From Prorocentrum cordatum (Eukaryota; Sar; Dinophyceae; Prorocentrales; Prorocentraceae): DNA of 64,000 bases. Shown piece by piece: positions 10,099 through 22,178 of this stretch. The first letter of the stretch is position 1. Each line of letters begins with the position of its first letter. The stretch is from positions 1-64,000 of the forward strand of contig CAUYUJ010018641.1 in assembly GCA_963575745.1 (NCBI GenBank), in the 5' to 3' direction. The translations under genes were made by a program, and so were the position numbers. Under the pieces are notes generated by a model. The model did no database searches. It was given only the letters and a program-made list of their open reading frames with translations, and had not been told where the DNA came from.

Positions 10099-10620
10099 TT
10101 TCTGGTGTATCTATTCAACCATTCGTTCGAGCTCTAGTATTTTTTCCCGTAGTATTCGATCTTATTTTCGCTCGCCATCTTGATCTCAGATCGATCCGGT
10201 ACCTTTTACTGTCAAAAAGCACTGCGCCAGGATCGCCTGTTCCGGTCAGCTTGTCACGCGGTGACGGTTTTCTCAAGATAACTCGAGCTTCAGGACAGGT
10301 ACAGAGCTGGTAAGCACAGCTAATCGATTCAGAATAATCAGGCGCGTTCGCCTGTTGAACCCAGAGGTCTGAACTCCGTCTGCTAGCGGAGCTAGGTTCG
10401 GAAACCTATTCTTATTATTCGAGTTATCTTGAGAGACGCTCTGGGTTTTCTGTCCTCGAGTCGAGCTAAAGGAAAGTACAGAGCTGATACGTACAGAATA
10501 TGTTTTAGTATCATCAGTAGTCCTTGTCTGTTGACTCCAGAGCTCTGAACTTGGTATGCTGCCCGATCTAGAATCGCAAAAACTATTCGTATTGACAAAG
10601 GTGGACGGTTTACCGGGGGC
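10099..10620 (+). repeat. Family A composite with damaged hairpin
   Basis: Starts in the prefix at ttctggtgtatctattcaac, contains two subunits, then jumps to a hairpin lacking its left stem (acaaaggtggacggtttacc). The break falls in the hairpin loop, the same place that LINE insertions use elsewhere, but no insert remains. Confidence 0.65.
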
Positions 10621-11763
10621 TTCTGGAGCGCTGGAGAGCTAGTTGCCAAAAGAATCTCGACGGACCTAACTCGTGGAGCTTCCCTTAGCAAGTTGTTGCT
10701 GGAAGCTTAAGTAATTCCGGGGCGCTGGAGAGCTAGTTGGCAAGAAAAATCTCGACAGAACTTTTGGTGACTTTTGGTCGGTTCAACATTTTGTTCTCGA
10801 AATTCAACCATTCGTTCGAGCTCTAGTATTTTTTCTCGTGATATTCGATCTCATTCCCGCTCGCCATCTTAACCTCAGCTCGATCAGGTACCTTTTACTG
10901 TCAAAAAGCACGCGGGCGGGATCGGCCGTTTCGAGTCATCTTGATACGCGGTGATGGTTTTCCCAAGATAATTCGAGCTTCAGGACAGCTACAGAGCTGG
11001 CTAGGACAGATAATTGATTCGGAATGATCAGGCGCGTTCGCCTGTTGAAGCTAGAGGTCTGGACTCGGTCTGCTAGCCGTGCTAGGTTCGCAAACCTATT
11101 CGTATTATTCGAGTCATCTTGACAGATGCTCTCGGTTTTCTATACTTAACTGAAGCTACAGGACAGCTACAGAGCTGATGCGTACAGAATCTGATTCAGA
11201 ATCATCAGTGGCCGTTGTCTGTTGAATCCAGAGCTCTGAACTCGGTCTGCTGCCCGATCTAGAATCGCGAAACTATTCGTATCGTTCGAGTCATCTTTGA
11301 GAGATGCTGTCAGTTCTCTGCACTTAACTCGGGCTGTAGGGGGGCTGCATGGCTGGTAACCACTGGAATCGATTCAGAGACATCACGCGCGTCCGCCTTT
11401 CGAATCCAGAGCTCCGAACTCTGTCTGCTGCTAGTTCCCTGAACCTTATCGTCTTGTCCAAGTCATCCTGAGAGGTGCTGTCGGTTTCCTGCACTTAACT
11501 TGGGCTGTAGGGTGTGCTGCAGGGCTGGTAATGACAGGAATCGATTCAGAGACGCGTCCGCCTGTCGCATGCAGAGGTCTGAACTCGGTCTGATACTCGA
11601 GCTAGGTTTGCCAAACTGTTCGTATTGTTCGAGTCATCTTGAAAGGTGCTGAGCTGAGAAACGATTTTTTCTGTGTAATGTTTATCGACGTTATATGTTG
11701 TCAGGAAGCTCTACGAGTTCCCCGGCGGTAACAAAGGTTGACGGTTTACCGCCGGCGCCCAGT
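10621..11763 (+). repeat. Family A composite
   Basis: A duplicated head start (ttctggagcgctggagag, then aactcgtggagcttccc) leads into a full prefix, five subunits and a complete hairpin ending at 11763. Confidence 0.8.
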
Positions 11764-12018
11764 TGGTCGACCCGGCCAGAAAGGACAAAGTGATAACTTT
11801 TGGGTGGTTCTACAGTTTTTTGAAAGATTTTTGACAATTCATTTTGAGAAAGCAGATTTTTCGCACCTGTAAACGACTATGAGGGTCTCTCTGTCGAAGT
11901 ATAAGCTCTGTAGGCGCACTTTGACTATCAAAACACTTGGAGCAACCATCTTCATGTCGAAGGAGCTCTACGAGGTTCCCGGTGGTGACCAGGTTGACGG
12001 TTCACCGCCGGCGCCAGT
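11764..12018 (+). repeat. Family F module, internally shortened
   Basis: Begins at ttggtcgacccggccag, a recurrent F start point also used at about 28250 and 44599. The body jumps from atcttcatgtcga directly to the tail arm, deleting the usual cgagaaatgcttccagaag block. Confidence 0.7.
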
Positions 12019-13335
12019 TCCAGGAAAGATTTCCCGTTCCGAAAGGGTCTCTTACCTCGTAGAGCTCTTCGGCATCGATGAGCTAGAGGAATTCGGGCGC
12101 GGGGTGCAGCTAGTTGGTCGACCCGGCCCCGACGGACAATGTGCGAACTTTGGGTCGGTTGGTCAAACTAACTCGTAGAGCTTCCCTTAGAAAGTTATTG
12201 CTGGAAGCTTAAGAGTAATTCCGGGACGCTGGAGAGCTAGTTGGCAAGAAAAATCTCGACGGACGTTTTGACGACTTTTGCTCGGTTGAAAATTTTGTTC
12301 TCGAAATTTGAACATTCGTTAGAGCTCTAGTATTTTTTCCCGTGATATTCGATCTCATTCCCGCTCGCCATCTTGATCTCAGCTCGATCGGGTACCTTTT
12401 ACTGCCAAAAAGCACTGCGGCGGGATCGGCCGTTTCGAGCCATCTCGATTCGCGCTGTCTGTTTTCTCAAGACAACTCGAGCTTTAGGACAGCTACAGAG
12501 CTGGTAAGCACAGCTAATCGATTCAGAATGATCAGGCGTGTTCGTCTGTCGAACCCAGAGGTCTGAACTCGGTCTGCTAGCCGAGCTAGGTCCGCAAACT
12601 TATTCGTATTATTCGAGTCATCTTGACAGACGCTCTCGGTTTTCTGTACTTAACTCGAGCTACTGGACAGCTATAGAGCTGATACGTACAGAGACCGATT
12701 CAGAATCATCAATTGCGTTTGTCTGTTGAATCCAGAGCTCTGAACTCCGTCTGCTGCCCGATCTAGAATCGCGAAACTATTCGTATTGTTCGAGTCATCT
12801 TGAGAGATGCTGTCGGTTCTCTGCACTGAACTCGGGCTGTGGGGGGACTGCATGGCTGGTAATCACTGGAATCGATTCGGAGACATCAGGTGCGTCCGTC
12901 TTTCGAATCCAGAGCTCGGAACTCTGTCTGCTGCCGAGTGTGCGAAACTATTATTGTTCGAGCCATCCTGAGGTGCTGTCGGTTTCCTACACTTAACTCG
13001 GGCTGTAGGGGGGCTGCAGGGCTGGCAATCACAGGAATCGATTCAGAGACATCAGACGCGTCTGCCTGTTGCATGGAGAGGTCAGAACTCGGTCTGATAC
13101 TCGAGCTAGGTTTGCCAAACTATTCGTATTGTTCGAGTCATATTGAGAGGTGCTGTCGATTTACGCACGTAACTCGGGCTGTAGGAGAGCTACAGAGCGA
13201 TACAATCCAGAAGCATCGGGGGCGTTCGGCTGTTACATCGGAGAGGTCTGAAATTGCTTGGGCTGAAAATCTATTTTTTCAGTGTAATTTTCTTCGACAT
13301 TACATGTTGTCAGGAAGCTCTACGGGTCCCCCCGG
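12019..13335 (+). repeat. Heads plus family A composite, split by a LINE fragment
   Basis: Short heads (to about 12240), the A prefix and about five subunits end in the tail arm and the left edge of a hairpin (tccccccgg). The rest of the hairpin reappears at 13746 beyond a LINE fragment. Confidence 0.75.
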
Positions 13336-13745
13336 CCGCACATTCTACAGAACTCATTGTTATCTATATCCATTCGAAACTTATCTCTTACCGGTCGCTA
13401 TCAGGGGAGGCTTTGATGGCGGGGTTGACCAGCGAGGATCAGGATGTGGTTTCTGGCTTCAGATCGGCTTAATCAATACTCAGTGCGATCCCAGTGAGAT
13501 TGGCATCGCTTCCGCGAGAACCGTGGGTCCCTTCCCTGCTGGGCATGAGTTTGCTGTTTCTAGTGCCGTGCCCCTCGTTTGGAGGGATGTGGCCGAGGCC
13601 GCGTGGCTCCTTGAAGGAGCTACAGTCACAGAATGTGAATTGTCGGCAGCCGAAGCGCTGCTCAGCGTGCCCGTGTGCTACTGCGGGACCTGTCCTCGCC
13701 CAGCTGCACTCAGCTGGGAACGCGAGTCCAAACAAACAAACAAAC
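13336..13745 (+). mobile_element. 5'-truncated LINE fragment inserted in a module hairpin
   Basis: The insert interrupts the family-A hairpin: the left side stops at cccccgg and the right side resumes with aaggttgacggtttaccg. It carries the C-terminal half of an ORF3-type RNase H and ends in an A-rich tail (caaacaaacaaacaaacg). The part of the hairpin between the two edges (cggtaac) is missing, so the 5' junction was deleted and no target duplication remains. Confidence 0.75.
13370..13695 (+). pseudogene. RNase H-like ORF3, C-terminal fragment
   Basis: The frame contains G-G-F-D-G-G (Asp codon 13415-13417), the D10-like motif that opens an RNase H fold, then E-C-E-L-S-A-A-E (Glu codon 13637-13639), the E48-like helix. 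Between them is a longer insert than in the LINE-C copy at 45606. There is no recognisable stop matching the other copies, and the frame runs on into flanking family-A sequence, so this is a decayed fragment. In intact ORF3 copies these motifs form the end of the protein; the D70- and D134-like motifs that precede them are absent here through 5' truncation. Confidence 0.65.
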
Positions 13746-14895
13746 GAAGGTTGACGGTTTACCGCCGGCGCCCAGTTTTGATGACTTTTGGTCGGTTAAA
13801 ATTTGGTTCTCGAAATTTAATAATTCGTTGAGCTCTAGTATTTTTTCCCGTCATATTCGATCTTATTGCCGCTCGCCATCTTGATCTCAGCTCGATCGGG
13901 TACCTTTTACTGCCAAAAAGCGTCTAGGCGGGATCGGCCGTTTCGAGTTATCTTGATACGCGTTGTCGGTTTTCTCAAGATAATCGAACTTCAGGACAGC
14001 TTCAGAGCTGGTAAGCACAGCTAATCGATTCAGAATGATCAGCCGTGTTCGCCTGTTGAATCCAGAGGTCTGAACCCGGTCTGCTACCTGAGCTAGGTCC
14101 GCAAACCTATTTGTATTATTCGAGTCATCTTAACAGGCGCTCTTCGTTTTTTGTACTTAACTCGAGCTACAGGACAGCTATAGAGCTGATACGTACAGAT
14201 TATGATTCAGAATCATTAGTTGCCGTTGTCTTTTGAATCCAGAGCTCTAAAATCGGTCTGCTGCCCGATCTAGAATCGCGAAACTATTCGTATTGTCCGA
14301 GTCATCTTGAGAGATGCTGTCGGTTCTCTGCACTAAACTCGGGCTGTAGGGGGGTTGCATGGCTGGTAATCACTGGAATCGATTCGAGGACATCAGGCAC
14401 GTCCGCCTTTCGAATCCAGAGCTCTGAGCTCTGTCTGCTGCCCGAACTAGGTCCGCGAAACTATTCGTATTGTTCGAGTTATCCTGAGAGGTGCTGTCGG
14501 TTTTCTGCACTTAACTCGGGCTGTAGGGGGGGGGGGGGGCTGGCAATCAGAGGAATCGATTGAGAGAGATCAGACACGTCCGCCTGTCGCATGCAGAGGT
14601 CTGAACTCGGTCTGATACTCGAGCTAGGTTTGCGAAACTATTAGCATTGTTCGAGTCATCTTGAGAGGTGCTGTCGATTTACGCACGTAACTCGGGCTGT
14701 AGGAGAGCTACAGAGCTCGTACAGAAGACAATCGAGAAGCATCGGGGACGTTGGGCTGTTGCATCCGAGAGGTTTTAAATTGTCTGGGCTAAAAAGCTTT
14801 GTTTTCTGTGTATTTTTTTCGACATTATATGTTGTCAGGAAGCTCTACGAGTCCCCCGGCGGTATCAAAGGTTGACGGTTTACCGCCGGCGCCCA
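13746..14895 (+). repeat. Hairpin right half, then family A composite
   Basis: The right half of the split hairpin (to about 13777) is followed by an A copy with five subunits. A run of 14 G at about 14527-14540 replaces the usual ggggggctgcaggg. The closing hairpin ends near 14895 in cgcccagc. Confidence 0.75.
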
Positions 14896-15235
14896 GCTGG
14901 TTGACCCGGCCAGAAAGGACAAAGTGATAACTTTTGGGTGGTTTAGCAATTTTTTGAAACATATTTGACAATTCATTTTGAGAAAGCAGATTTTTACTCC
15001 GAGCATTGGTATCTTAACTTTTTTCTGCGAGCAGCTCAGCTTTCTCGAGGCAGTTTTACTATCCAAACATTTGGAGGAACCGACTTCATGTCGACACGAA
15101 ATACATCAATTTTTCCCTTTTTCGAGAAATGCTTCCAGAAGCTTTCTCTTTCGACTCTGAGCACTCCTACGCGTGAAAGGAGCTCTACGAGGTTCCCGGC
15201 GGGGACCCGGTTAACGGTTCACCGCCGGCGCCAGT
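14896..15235 (+). repeat. Family F module
   Basis: Starts at tggttgacccggccagaaag; full F body with the long form gagcattggtatcttaac. The hairpin is slightly degenerate (ggcggggaccc) but keeps the TCACCGCC right stem. Confidence 0.75.
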
Positions 15236-16425
15236 TCTTGCTGGAAGCTTAAGAGTAAGTCCGGGGCGCTGGAGAGCTAGTTGGCAAGAAAAATCTCGAC
15301 GGACCTTTTGCTGACTTTTGGTCGGTTGAAAATTTTGCTCTCGAAATTCAACCATTCGTTAGAGCTCTAGTAATTTTTCCCGTGATATTTGATCTTATTC
15401 CCGCTCGCCGTCTTGATCTCAGCTCGATCGGGTACCTCTTACTGCCAAAAAGCACACGGGCGGGATTAGCCGTTTCGAGTCACCTTGATACGCGGTGACG
15501 GTTTTCTCAAGATAACTCGAGCTCCAGGACAGCTACAGAGCTGGTGAGCACAGCTAATCGACTCCGAATGATTCCGAATCGATCGAATCCAGAGGTCTGA
15601 ACTTGGCCTGCTAGCCGAGCTAGGTCCGCAAACCTATTCGTATTATTCGAGTCATCTTGACAGACGCTCCCGGTTTTCTGTACTTAACTCGAGCTATAGG
15701 ACAGCTACAGAGCTGATGCGTACAGAATCTGATTCAGAATCATCATTGGCCGTTGTCTGTTGAATCCAGAGCTCTGGAATCGGTCTGCTGCCCGATCTAG
15801 AATCGCGAAACTATTCGTATTGTTCGAGTCATCTTGAGAGATGCTGTCGGTTCTCTGCACTTAACTCGGGCTGTAGGGGGGCTGCATGGCTGGTAATCAC
15901 TGGAATCGATTCGGAGACATCAGGCGCGTCCACCTTTCGAATCCAGAGCTCCGAACTCTGTCTGGTGCCCGAACTAGGTCCGCGAATATATTCGTATTGT
16001 TCGAGTCATCCTGAGAGGTGCTGTCGGTTTTCTGCACTTAACTCGGCTGTAGGGGGAGCTGCAGGGCTGGTTATCACAGGAATCGATTCAGAGACATCAG
16101 ACGCGTCTGCCTGTCGCATGCAGAGGTCTCAACTCGGTCTGATACTCGAGCTAGGCTTGCCAAACTATTAGTATTGTTAGAGTCATCTTGAGAGGTGCTG
16201 TCGATTTACGCACGTAACTCGGGCTGTAGGAGAGCTACAGAGCTCGTACAGAAGACAATCCAGAAGCATCGGGGGCGTTCGGCTGTTGCATCGGAGAGGT
16301 CTGTAATTGCTTGGGCTGAAAGACTATTTTGGCTGTGTATTTTTTTTGGACATTATATGTTGTCAGGAAGCTCTACGAGTCCCCCGGCGGTAACAAAGGT
16401 TGACGGTTTACCGCCGGCGCCCAGT
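15236..16425 (+). repeat. Family A composite
   Basis: The 5' end is truncated in the head (ttgctggaagcttaagagt). Prefix, five subunits, and a complete hairpin closing with AGT at 16423-16425, directly followed by a complete head, so the two-tier fold-back is intact here. Confidence 0.8.
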
Positions 16426-17643
16426 AACTCGTAGAGCTTCCCCTAGCAAGTTATTGCTGGAAGCTAAGAGTAATTCCGGGGCGCTGGAGAGCTAGTTGGC
16501 AAGAAAAATCTCGACGGACCTTTTGGTGACTTTTGGTCGGTTGAAAATTTTGTTCTCAAAATTCAACAATTCGTTTGAGCCCTAGTATTTTTTCCCATGA
16601 TATTCGATCTTATTACCGCTCGCCATCTTGATTTCAGCTCGATCGGGTACCTTTTACTGCCAAAAAGCAGGCTTGCGGGATCGGCTGTTTCGAGTCATCT
16701 TGATACGCGCTGTCAGTATATTGGACTTAACTCGAGATATAGGACAGCTACAGAGCTGATAAGCACAGCTAATCTATTCAGAATGATCAGGCGCGTTCGC
16801 CTATTGAATCTAGAGGTCTGAACTCGGTCTGCTAGCCGAGCTAGGTCCGCAAACCTATTTGTATTATTCGAGTCATCTTGACAAACGCTTTCAGTTTTCT
16901 CTACTTAACTCGAGCTATAGGAAAGCTACAGAGCTGATGCGTACAGAAATCGATTCAGAATCATTAGTCGCGTTTGTCTGTTGAATCCAGAGCTCTGCAC
17001 TCTGTCTGCTGCCCGATCTAGAATCGCGAAACTGTTCGTATTGTTCGAGTCATCTTGAGAAGTGCTCTCGGTTTTCTGCACTTAACTCGGGCTGTGGGGG
17101 CTACAGTGCTGGTGGTGACAGCAATCGGTTTGGAGACATCAGGCGCGTTCGTCTGTAACATCCAGAGCTCGGAACTCGGTCTGCTGCCCGATCCAGAATC
17201 GCGAAACTGTTCGTATTGTTCGAGTCATCCTGAAAGATGCTGTCGGCTTTCTGCACTTAGCTCGGGCTGTAGGGGGGCTGCAGGGCTGGTAATCACAGAA
17301 ATCGATTCGGAGACATCAGACGCGTCCGTCTGTCGCGTTCAGAGGTCTGAACTCGGTCTGATACTCGAGCTAGGTTTGCCAAACTATTCGTTTTGTTCGA
17401 GTAATCTTGAGAGGTGCTGTCGATTACTGGACGTAACTCGGGCTGTAGGAGAGCTACAGAGCTCGCCAAGAAGATAGTCCAGAAGCATCGGGGGGCGTTC
17501 GGCTGTTGCATCGAGAGGTCTGAAATCGCTTGGGCTGAAAAAATATTCGTTCTCTGCATTTTTTTCAACATTATATGTTGTCAGGAAGCTCTACCAGTCC
17601 CCCGGTGGTAACAAAGGTTGACGGTTTACCGCCGGCGCCCAGT
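16426..17643 (+). repeat. Family A composite, full length
   Basis: Complete head, prefix, subunits and hairpin. One subunit is of the type with tggtggtgacagcaatcgg; the last subunit reads gatttactgg variants (gattactggacgtaactc) shared with the copy ending at 18830, linking these two as recent relatives. Confidence 0.8.
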
Positions 17644-18830
17644 TATTGCTGGAAGCTTAAGAGTAATTCCGGGGCGCTGGAGAGCTAGTTGGCAAGAAAA
17701 ATCTGGACGGACCTTTTGGTGACTTTTGGTCGGTTGAAAATTTTGTTCTCAAAATTCAACCATTCGTTAGAGCTCTAGTATTTTTTCCCGTGATATTCGA
17801 TCTTAATCCCGCTCGCCATCTTGATCTCAGCTCGATCGGGTACCTGTTACTCCCAAAAAGCGCCCCGGCGGGGTCGGCCGTTTCGGGTCATCTTGTCACG
17901 CGGTGACGGTTTTCTGAAGATAACTCGAGCTGTAGGACAGCTACAGAGCTGGTAAGTACGGCTAATCGATTCAGAATGATCAGGCGCGTTCGCCTGTTGA
18001 ACCGAGACGTCTGAGCTCGGTCTTCTAGTCGAGCTAGGTCCGCAAACCTATTTGTATTATTCTAGTCATCTTCACAGACGCTCTCGGTTTTCTGTACTTA
18101 ACTCGAGCTACAGGACAGCTACAGAGCTGATACGTACAGAATCTGATTCAGAATCATCAGTGGCCGTTCTCTGTTGAATCAAGAAGTCTGAAATCGGTCT
18201 GCTGCCCGATCTAGAATCGCGAAACTATTCGTCTTGTTCGAGTCACCTTGAGAGATGCTGTCGGTTTTCTGCACTTAACTCGGGCTGTAGGGGGGCTGCA
18301 TGGCTGGTAATCACTGGGATCGATTCGGAGACATCAGGCGCGTCCGCCTTTCGAATCCAGAGCTCCGAACTCTGTCTGCTGCCCGAACTAGGTCCGCGAA
18401 TATATTCGTATTGTTCGAGTCATCTTGAGAGATGCTGTCGGTTCACTGCACTTAACTCGGGCTGTAGGGGGGCTGCATGGCTGGTAATCACTGGGATCGA
18501 TTCGGAGACATCAGGCGGGTCCGCCTTTCGAATCCAGAGCTCCGAACTCTGTCTGCTGCCCGAACTAGGTCTGCGAAACTATTCATATTGTTCGAGTCAT
18601 CTTGAGAGGTGCTGTCGATTACTGGACGTAACTCGGGCTGTAGGAGAGCTACAGAGCTCGCCAAGAAGATAGTCCAGAAGCATCGGGGGGCGTTCGGCTG
18701 TTGCATCCGAGAGGTTTGAAATTGCTTGGGCTGAACAATTATTTTTTCTGTGTAATACATTTTGTTGTCAGGAAGCTCTACGAGTCCCCCGGCGGTAACA
18801 AAGGTTGACGGTTTACCGTCGGCGCCCAGT
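17644..18830 (+). repeat. Family A composite with a recent 177-bp subunit duplication
   Basis: Starts at ttattgctggaagcttaag. Two adjacent subunits (anchors agagatgctg at 18251 and 18428) are nearly identical, including the rare words tcactgggatcgattcgg and cgaactaggtc, so one was duplicated recently. Hairpin ends at 18830 with one stem mismatch (taccgtcgg). Confidence 0.8.
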
Positions 18831-19373
18831 TTTGAGAAACCAGATTCTTCGCACCTGTAGTGGGTTTTCCCGCGTCTGCCAGTAAAATTTTGAAGTCTGT
18901 AGGTGCAGTATTACTATTGAAAGACTTGGGGGAACCGACGTTGAGTAAAAGCAGAAAAACGTGATTTTTTTTGAGTTTTTTCTTTCTCGCTCCAGAAGCT
19001 TTCTCTCCGTGTTCCCACGATCGCCGTGCAAGGAAAGAGCTCTACGAGGTTCCCGGCGGTAGCCAGGTTGACGGTTTACCGCCGGTTCCAGTTTGAAAGA
19101 TATTTGACAATTTATTTTGAGAAACCATATTTTTCGCACCTGTAGTGGGTTTTGCCGCGTCTGCCAGTAACATTTTCAGGTCTGTAGGTGCAGTATTACT
19201 ATCAAAAGACTTGGGGGAACCGACGTTGAGAAAAAACAGAAAAACGTGATTCTTTGAGTTTTTTCTTTCTCGCACCAGAAGCTTTCTCTCCGTGTTCCGA
19301 CGATCGCCGTCCAAGAAAAGAGCTCTACGAGGTTCCCGGCGGTAGCCAGGTTGACGGTTTACCGCCGGTTCCA
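18831..19373 (+). repeat. Two tandem family D modules
   Basis: Two D copies (18831-19092 and 19093-19373) share gcacctgtagtgggtttt, ctttctcgc and the tail gagctctacgaggttcccgg with a hairpin ending gttcca. They start at different points in the body, as expected from separate 5' truncation or unequal exchange. Confidence 0.75.
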
Positions 19374-20494
19374 TTTCCGGGGCGCCGGAGAGCTAGTTGG
19401 CAAGAAAAATCTCGACGGACCTTTTGGTGACTTTTGGTCGGTTGAAAATTTTGTTCTCGAAATTCAACAATTCGTTTGAGCTCTAGTTTTTTTTTTCCAT
19501 GACATTCGATCTTATTCCCGCTCGCCATCTTGATCTCAGCTCGATGCGGTACCTTTTACTGCCAAAAAGCAGGCAGGCGGGATCGGCTGTTTCGAGTCAT
19601 CTTGACACGCGATAACGGTTTTCTTAACATAACTCGAGCTTTAGGACAGCTATATAGCTGGTAAGCACAGCTAATCGATTCAGAATGATCAGGCGCGTTC
19701 GCCTGTTGAATCTAGAGGTCTGAACTCGGTCTGCTAGCCGAGCTAGGTCCGCAAACCTATTCGTATTATTCGAGCCATCTTGACAGACGCTCTCGGTTTT
19801 CTGTACTTAACTCGAGCTATAGGACAGCTACAGAGCTGATACTTACAGAAACCGATTCAGAATCATCAGTCGCATTTGTCCTTTCGAATCCAGAGCTCCG
19901 AACTCTGTCTGCTGCCCGACCTATAATTGCGAAACTACTCGTATTGTTCGAGCCATCTTCAGAAGTGCTCTCGGTTTTCTGCACTCAACTCGAGCTGGGA
20001 AGGGCGACAGTGCTGGTTGTCACAGGAATCGATTTGAAGACATCAGGCGCTTCCGCCTGTCGAATCCAGAGCTCGGAACTCGGTCTGCTGCCCGAACTAG
20101 GTCCGCGAAAGTATTGTATTGTTCGAGCGTCTTGAGAGGTGCTGTCGGTTTTCTGCACTTAACTCGGGCTGTAGGGGGCTGCAGGGCTGGTAGTCACAGG
20201 AGTCGATTCGCAGACATCAGACGCGTCCGCCTGTCGCATTCAGAGGTCTGAACTTGGTTTGATGCGGTTGCCAAAGTATTCGTTTTTTAGGGTCATCTTG
20301 AGAGGTGCTCTCAATTTACGCACGTAACTCGGGCTGTAGGAGAGCTACGGAGCTCGCAAAGAAGACAATCCAGAAGCATTGGGGGCGTTCGGCTGTTTCA
20401 TCGAGAGGTCTCAAATGGCTTGGACTGAAAAACTATTCGTACTCTGCATTTTTCTTTCGTGTTATATATTTTCAGGAAGCTGTACGAGTCCCCC
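19374..20494 (+). repeat. Family A composite split by LINE-A
   Basis: Prefix and about five subunits end in a tail arm with one change (gctgtacgagt) and the left hairpin edge cccccgg. LINE-A follows directly; the hairpin's right half is at 26307. Confidence 0.8.
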
Positions 20495-20526
20495 GGCTCA
20501 AGAACGTCTCGGCTCAAGAACGTCTC
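20495..20526 (+). other. Tandem partial spliced-leader-like sequence at LINE-A 5' end
   Basis: The 16-mer GGCTCAAGAACGTCTC occurs twice in a row (20495-20510 and 20511-20526). Its first eight bases equal the last eight of the dinoflagellate spliced leader. An eight-base match alone could be chance; its position exactly at the element's 5' edge, as in LINE-B2, makes a leader relic plausible. Confidence 0.4.
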
Positions 20527-20678
20527 TGCCTGGGTAACCTCCAGACGTTCTAGCGAGCCTTCGCCTCGGGGTGTGAGCCTGGGCGAGCCTGGGTTCCCCC
20601 GAGGTTTTTGTCTGCTTACATTACATCTCGTGTATTGTACGCTGAATTCCTCTTCGTGGTATTGAGATAGTTTCTTGT

Positions 20679-22154
20679 GTGCTGCACTGCTGTCTATTGT
20701 CTGTCTGCATATATTACCTCTTATTGAACGAGTGGCATTTTCTTGTGTGCGGGATTGTTGTTGACACAACGTCGTGCGACAGCCCTGAGGCCCAGCTGGC
20801 CTTGAGGAGAGAGATCGGTCTCGAACATTGGGGTGAAAGTACTGAGGAGTGGTTTCGTCGCCAAAAAAATCTGGACATACCCACTGAGGATTACCAGGAC
20901 GATAGGGTCAACTTCGATTACCTTGAGGAATACCAACCGTGGGATCAGAAAGACTTGCAGGCACTGGAGGCAGCATCAAACAAGCGTCAACGTGAGGACG
21001 ATAAGAATTGTCTAGATAAGTACGGATTGGACGGTAACATTCTTGAGAATATGACTCATGTTGCTGCAGCGGCGGATGCCGAAATGACGGGGGAGAGTGA
21101 GATTCGATCTAAACGTGCACGTGGCCCAGAGATAGAGGAGGAGAGGAAATTGATGTTAGCGCAGGAGAAGGATCCTTTCAAACAGATGATGATGAAGCAT
21201 GTTTGGAAAACGGAGGATGCACATGAGGATCTCATCCATGTTGTTCAATCGACGAAGACGGACATTAAAAGAGTTGAGGACACACTTAAGTTGCATGCAA
21301 AGCGCATGGAGAAATCAGATGCACGGACAGATATTCTGGAGAAACAGGTCAAGCAAATTTTGGCTGGATCTCCTGCCGCATCGGTTTCGACTAGTGTGGG
21401 CCCTGGCGGGTCCTCTGGTGGAGGTGTAGGTTCGGCCCCCCACGTGCAACAAGGGCGATCGAGCCAGTTTACGCCAACTTATCTTGAACTCAAAGGGTGG
21501 GTTACAGATTGGCCAAACCAAGTAAATCGGGGAAATCAAATGATACCCTGGGCGGATGCGTCACAGCTTATATCGAATATGATTGGGACACTTCAGGGGG
21601 AGGAAAGGAATGCATATGACAAAGATAAAACTGAACGATTAAACGGAGGAAGATATATGTACGGAAGCGTGAAGGTCGGTTTCAAAGAAGGGACAGCACG
21701 GGACACCCTCTGGATAATAAAGAAATGGATGGATATGGTCTGTAAGGAACCAGCCGATCGTATCGCTCCGCCTCCAGGTTATACATATCCAAATGCCGAT
21801 GTTCTCATCCAAGATGTGGACGCGCCTATCGATCCCAGAAAGATTCGTACGCCTGTAGAGTGTGCACCCTGGAAGCGTGATCATGTGAAAGCGGTTGCTC
21901 GTTTCTGTGGGACTTGGCGAAGTAGGACATCGGCTCATGTTCAAATCGAGATCCGTGGGGAGGTGGGGCCACCGAGGAGTCAGATTTGGACTCAAGCTGT
22001 TCCGAATCTCCGACCCGTCTGCTTTGCGACGTATACGAACACCACAGGGGCTTGGGTTCTTCATGCTGATGCATGGGCTCGTATTCTATCTATCTATCCT
22101 GCGCTGACGGTCCCCATGAATGAGATAGTGCAGGAAGTGAATCGTAGGCAGTGA
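20679..22154 (+). CDS. LINE-A ORF1, putative nucleic-acid-binding protein
   Basis: An open frame of about 490 codons from a non-AUG position; the first in-frame ATG is at 21051. In LINEs, ORF1 protein coats the element RNA. Visible parts: an acidic then basic N-terminus, a likely coiled coil coded at about 21226-21363 (regular Leu/Ile/Val spacing among K, E and D), a Gly/Ser/Val linker, and a C-terminal domain starting with E-L-K-G-W-V-T-D (about 21487). LINE-B2 ORF1 has the same order and the same block. I see no zinc knuckle. The frame ends in TGA at 22152-22154, followed in the same frame by ORF2. Where translation starts is uncertain: the acidic stretch before 21051 looks coding, so a non-AUG start or a trans-spliced upstream start is possible. 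Confidence 0.7.
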   Translation: MLHCCLLSVCIYYLLLNEWHFLVCGIVVDTTSCDSPEAQLALRREIGLEHWGESTEEWFRRQKNLDIPTEDYQDDRVNFDYLEEYQPWDQKDLQALEAASNKRQREDDKNCLDKYGLDGNILENMTHVAAAADAEMTGESEIRSKRARGPEIEEERKLMLAQEKDPFKQMMMKHVWKTEDAHEDLIHVVQSTKTDIKRVEDTLKLHAKRMEKSDARTDILEKQVKQILAGSPAASVSTSVGPGGSSGGGVGSAPHVQQGRSSQFTPTYLELKGWVTDWPNQVNRGNQMIPWADASQLISNMIGTLQGEERNAYDKDKTERLNGGRYMYGSVKVGFKEGTARDTLWIIKKWMDMVCKEPADRIAPPPGYTYPNADVLIQDVDAPIDPRKIRTPVECAPWKRDHVKAVARFCGTWRSRTSAHVQIEIRGEVGPPRSQIWTQAVPNLRPVCFATYTNTTGAWVLHADAWARILSIYPALTVPMNEIVQEVNRRQ

Positions 22155-22178
22155 CGTTTGCGGCGCCTCGTCCGAGGC

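Noticed and set aside
12890-13831. 313-codon + strand frame as one gene
   Set aside because: It crosses from family-A repeat into a LINE fragment and back into repeat; only the RNase H-like middle is coding-derived.
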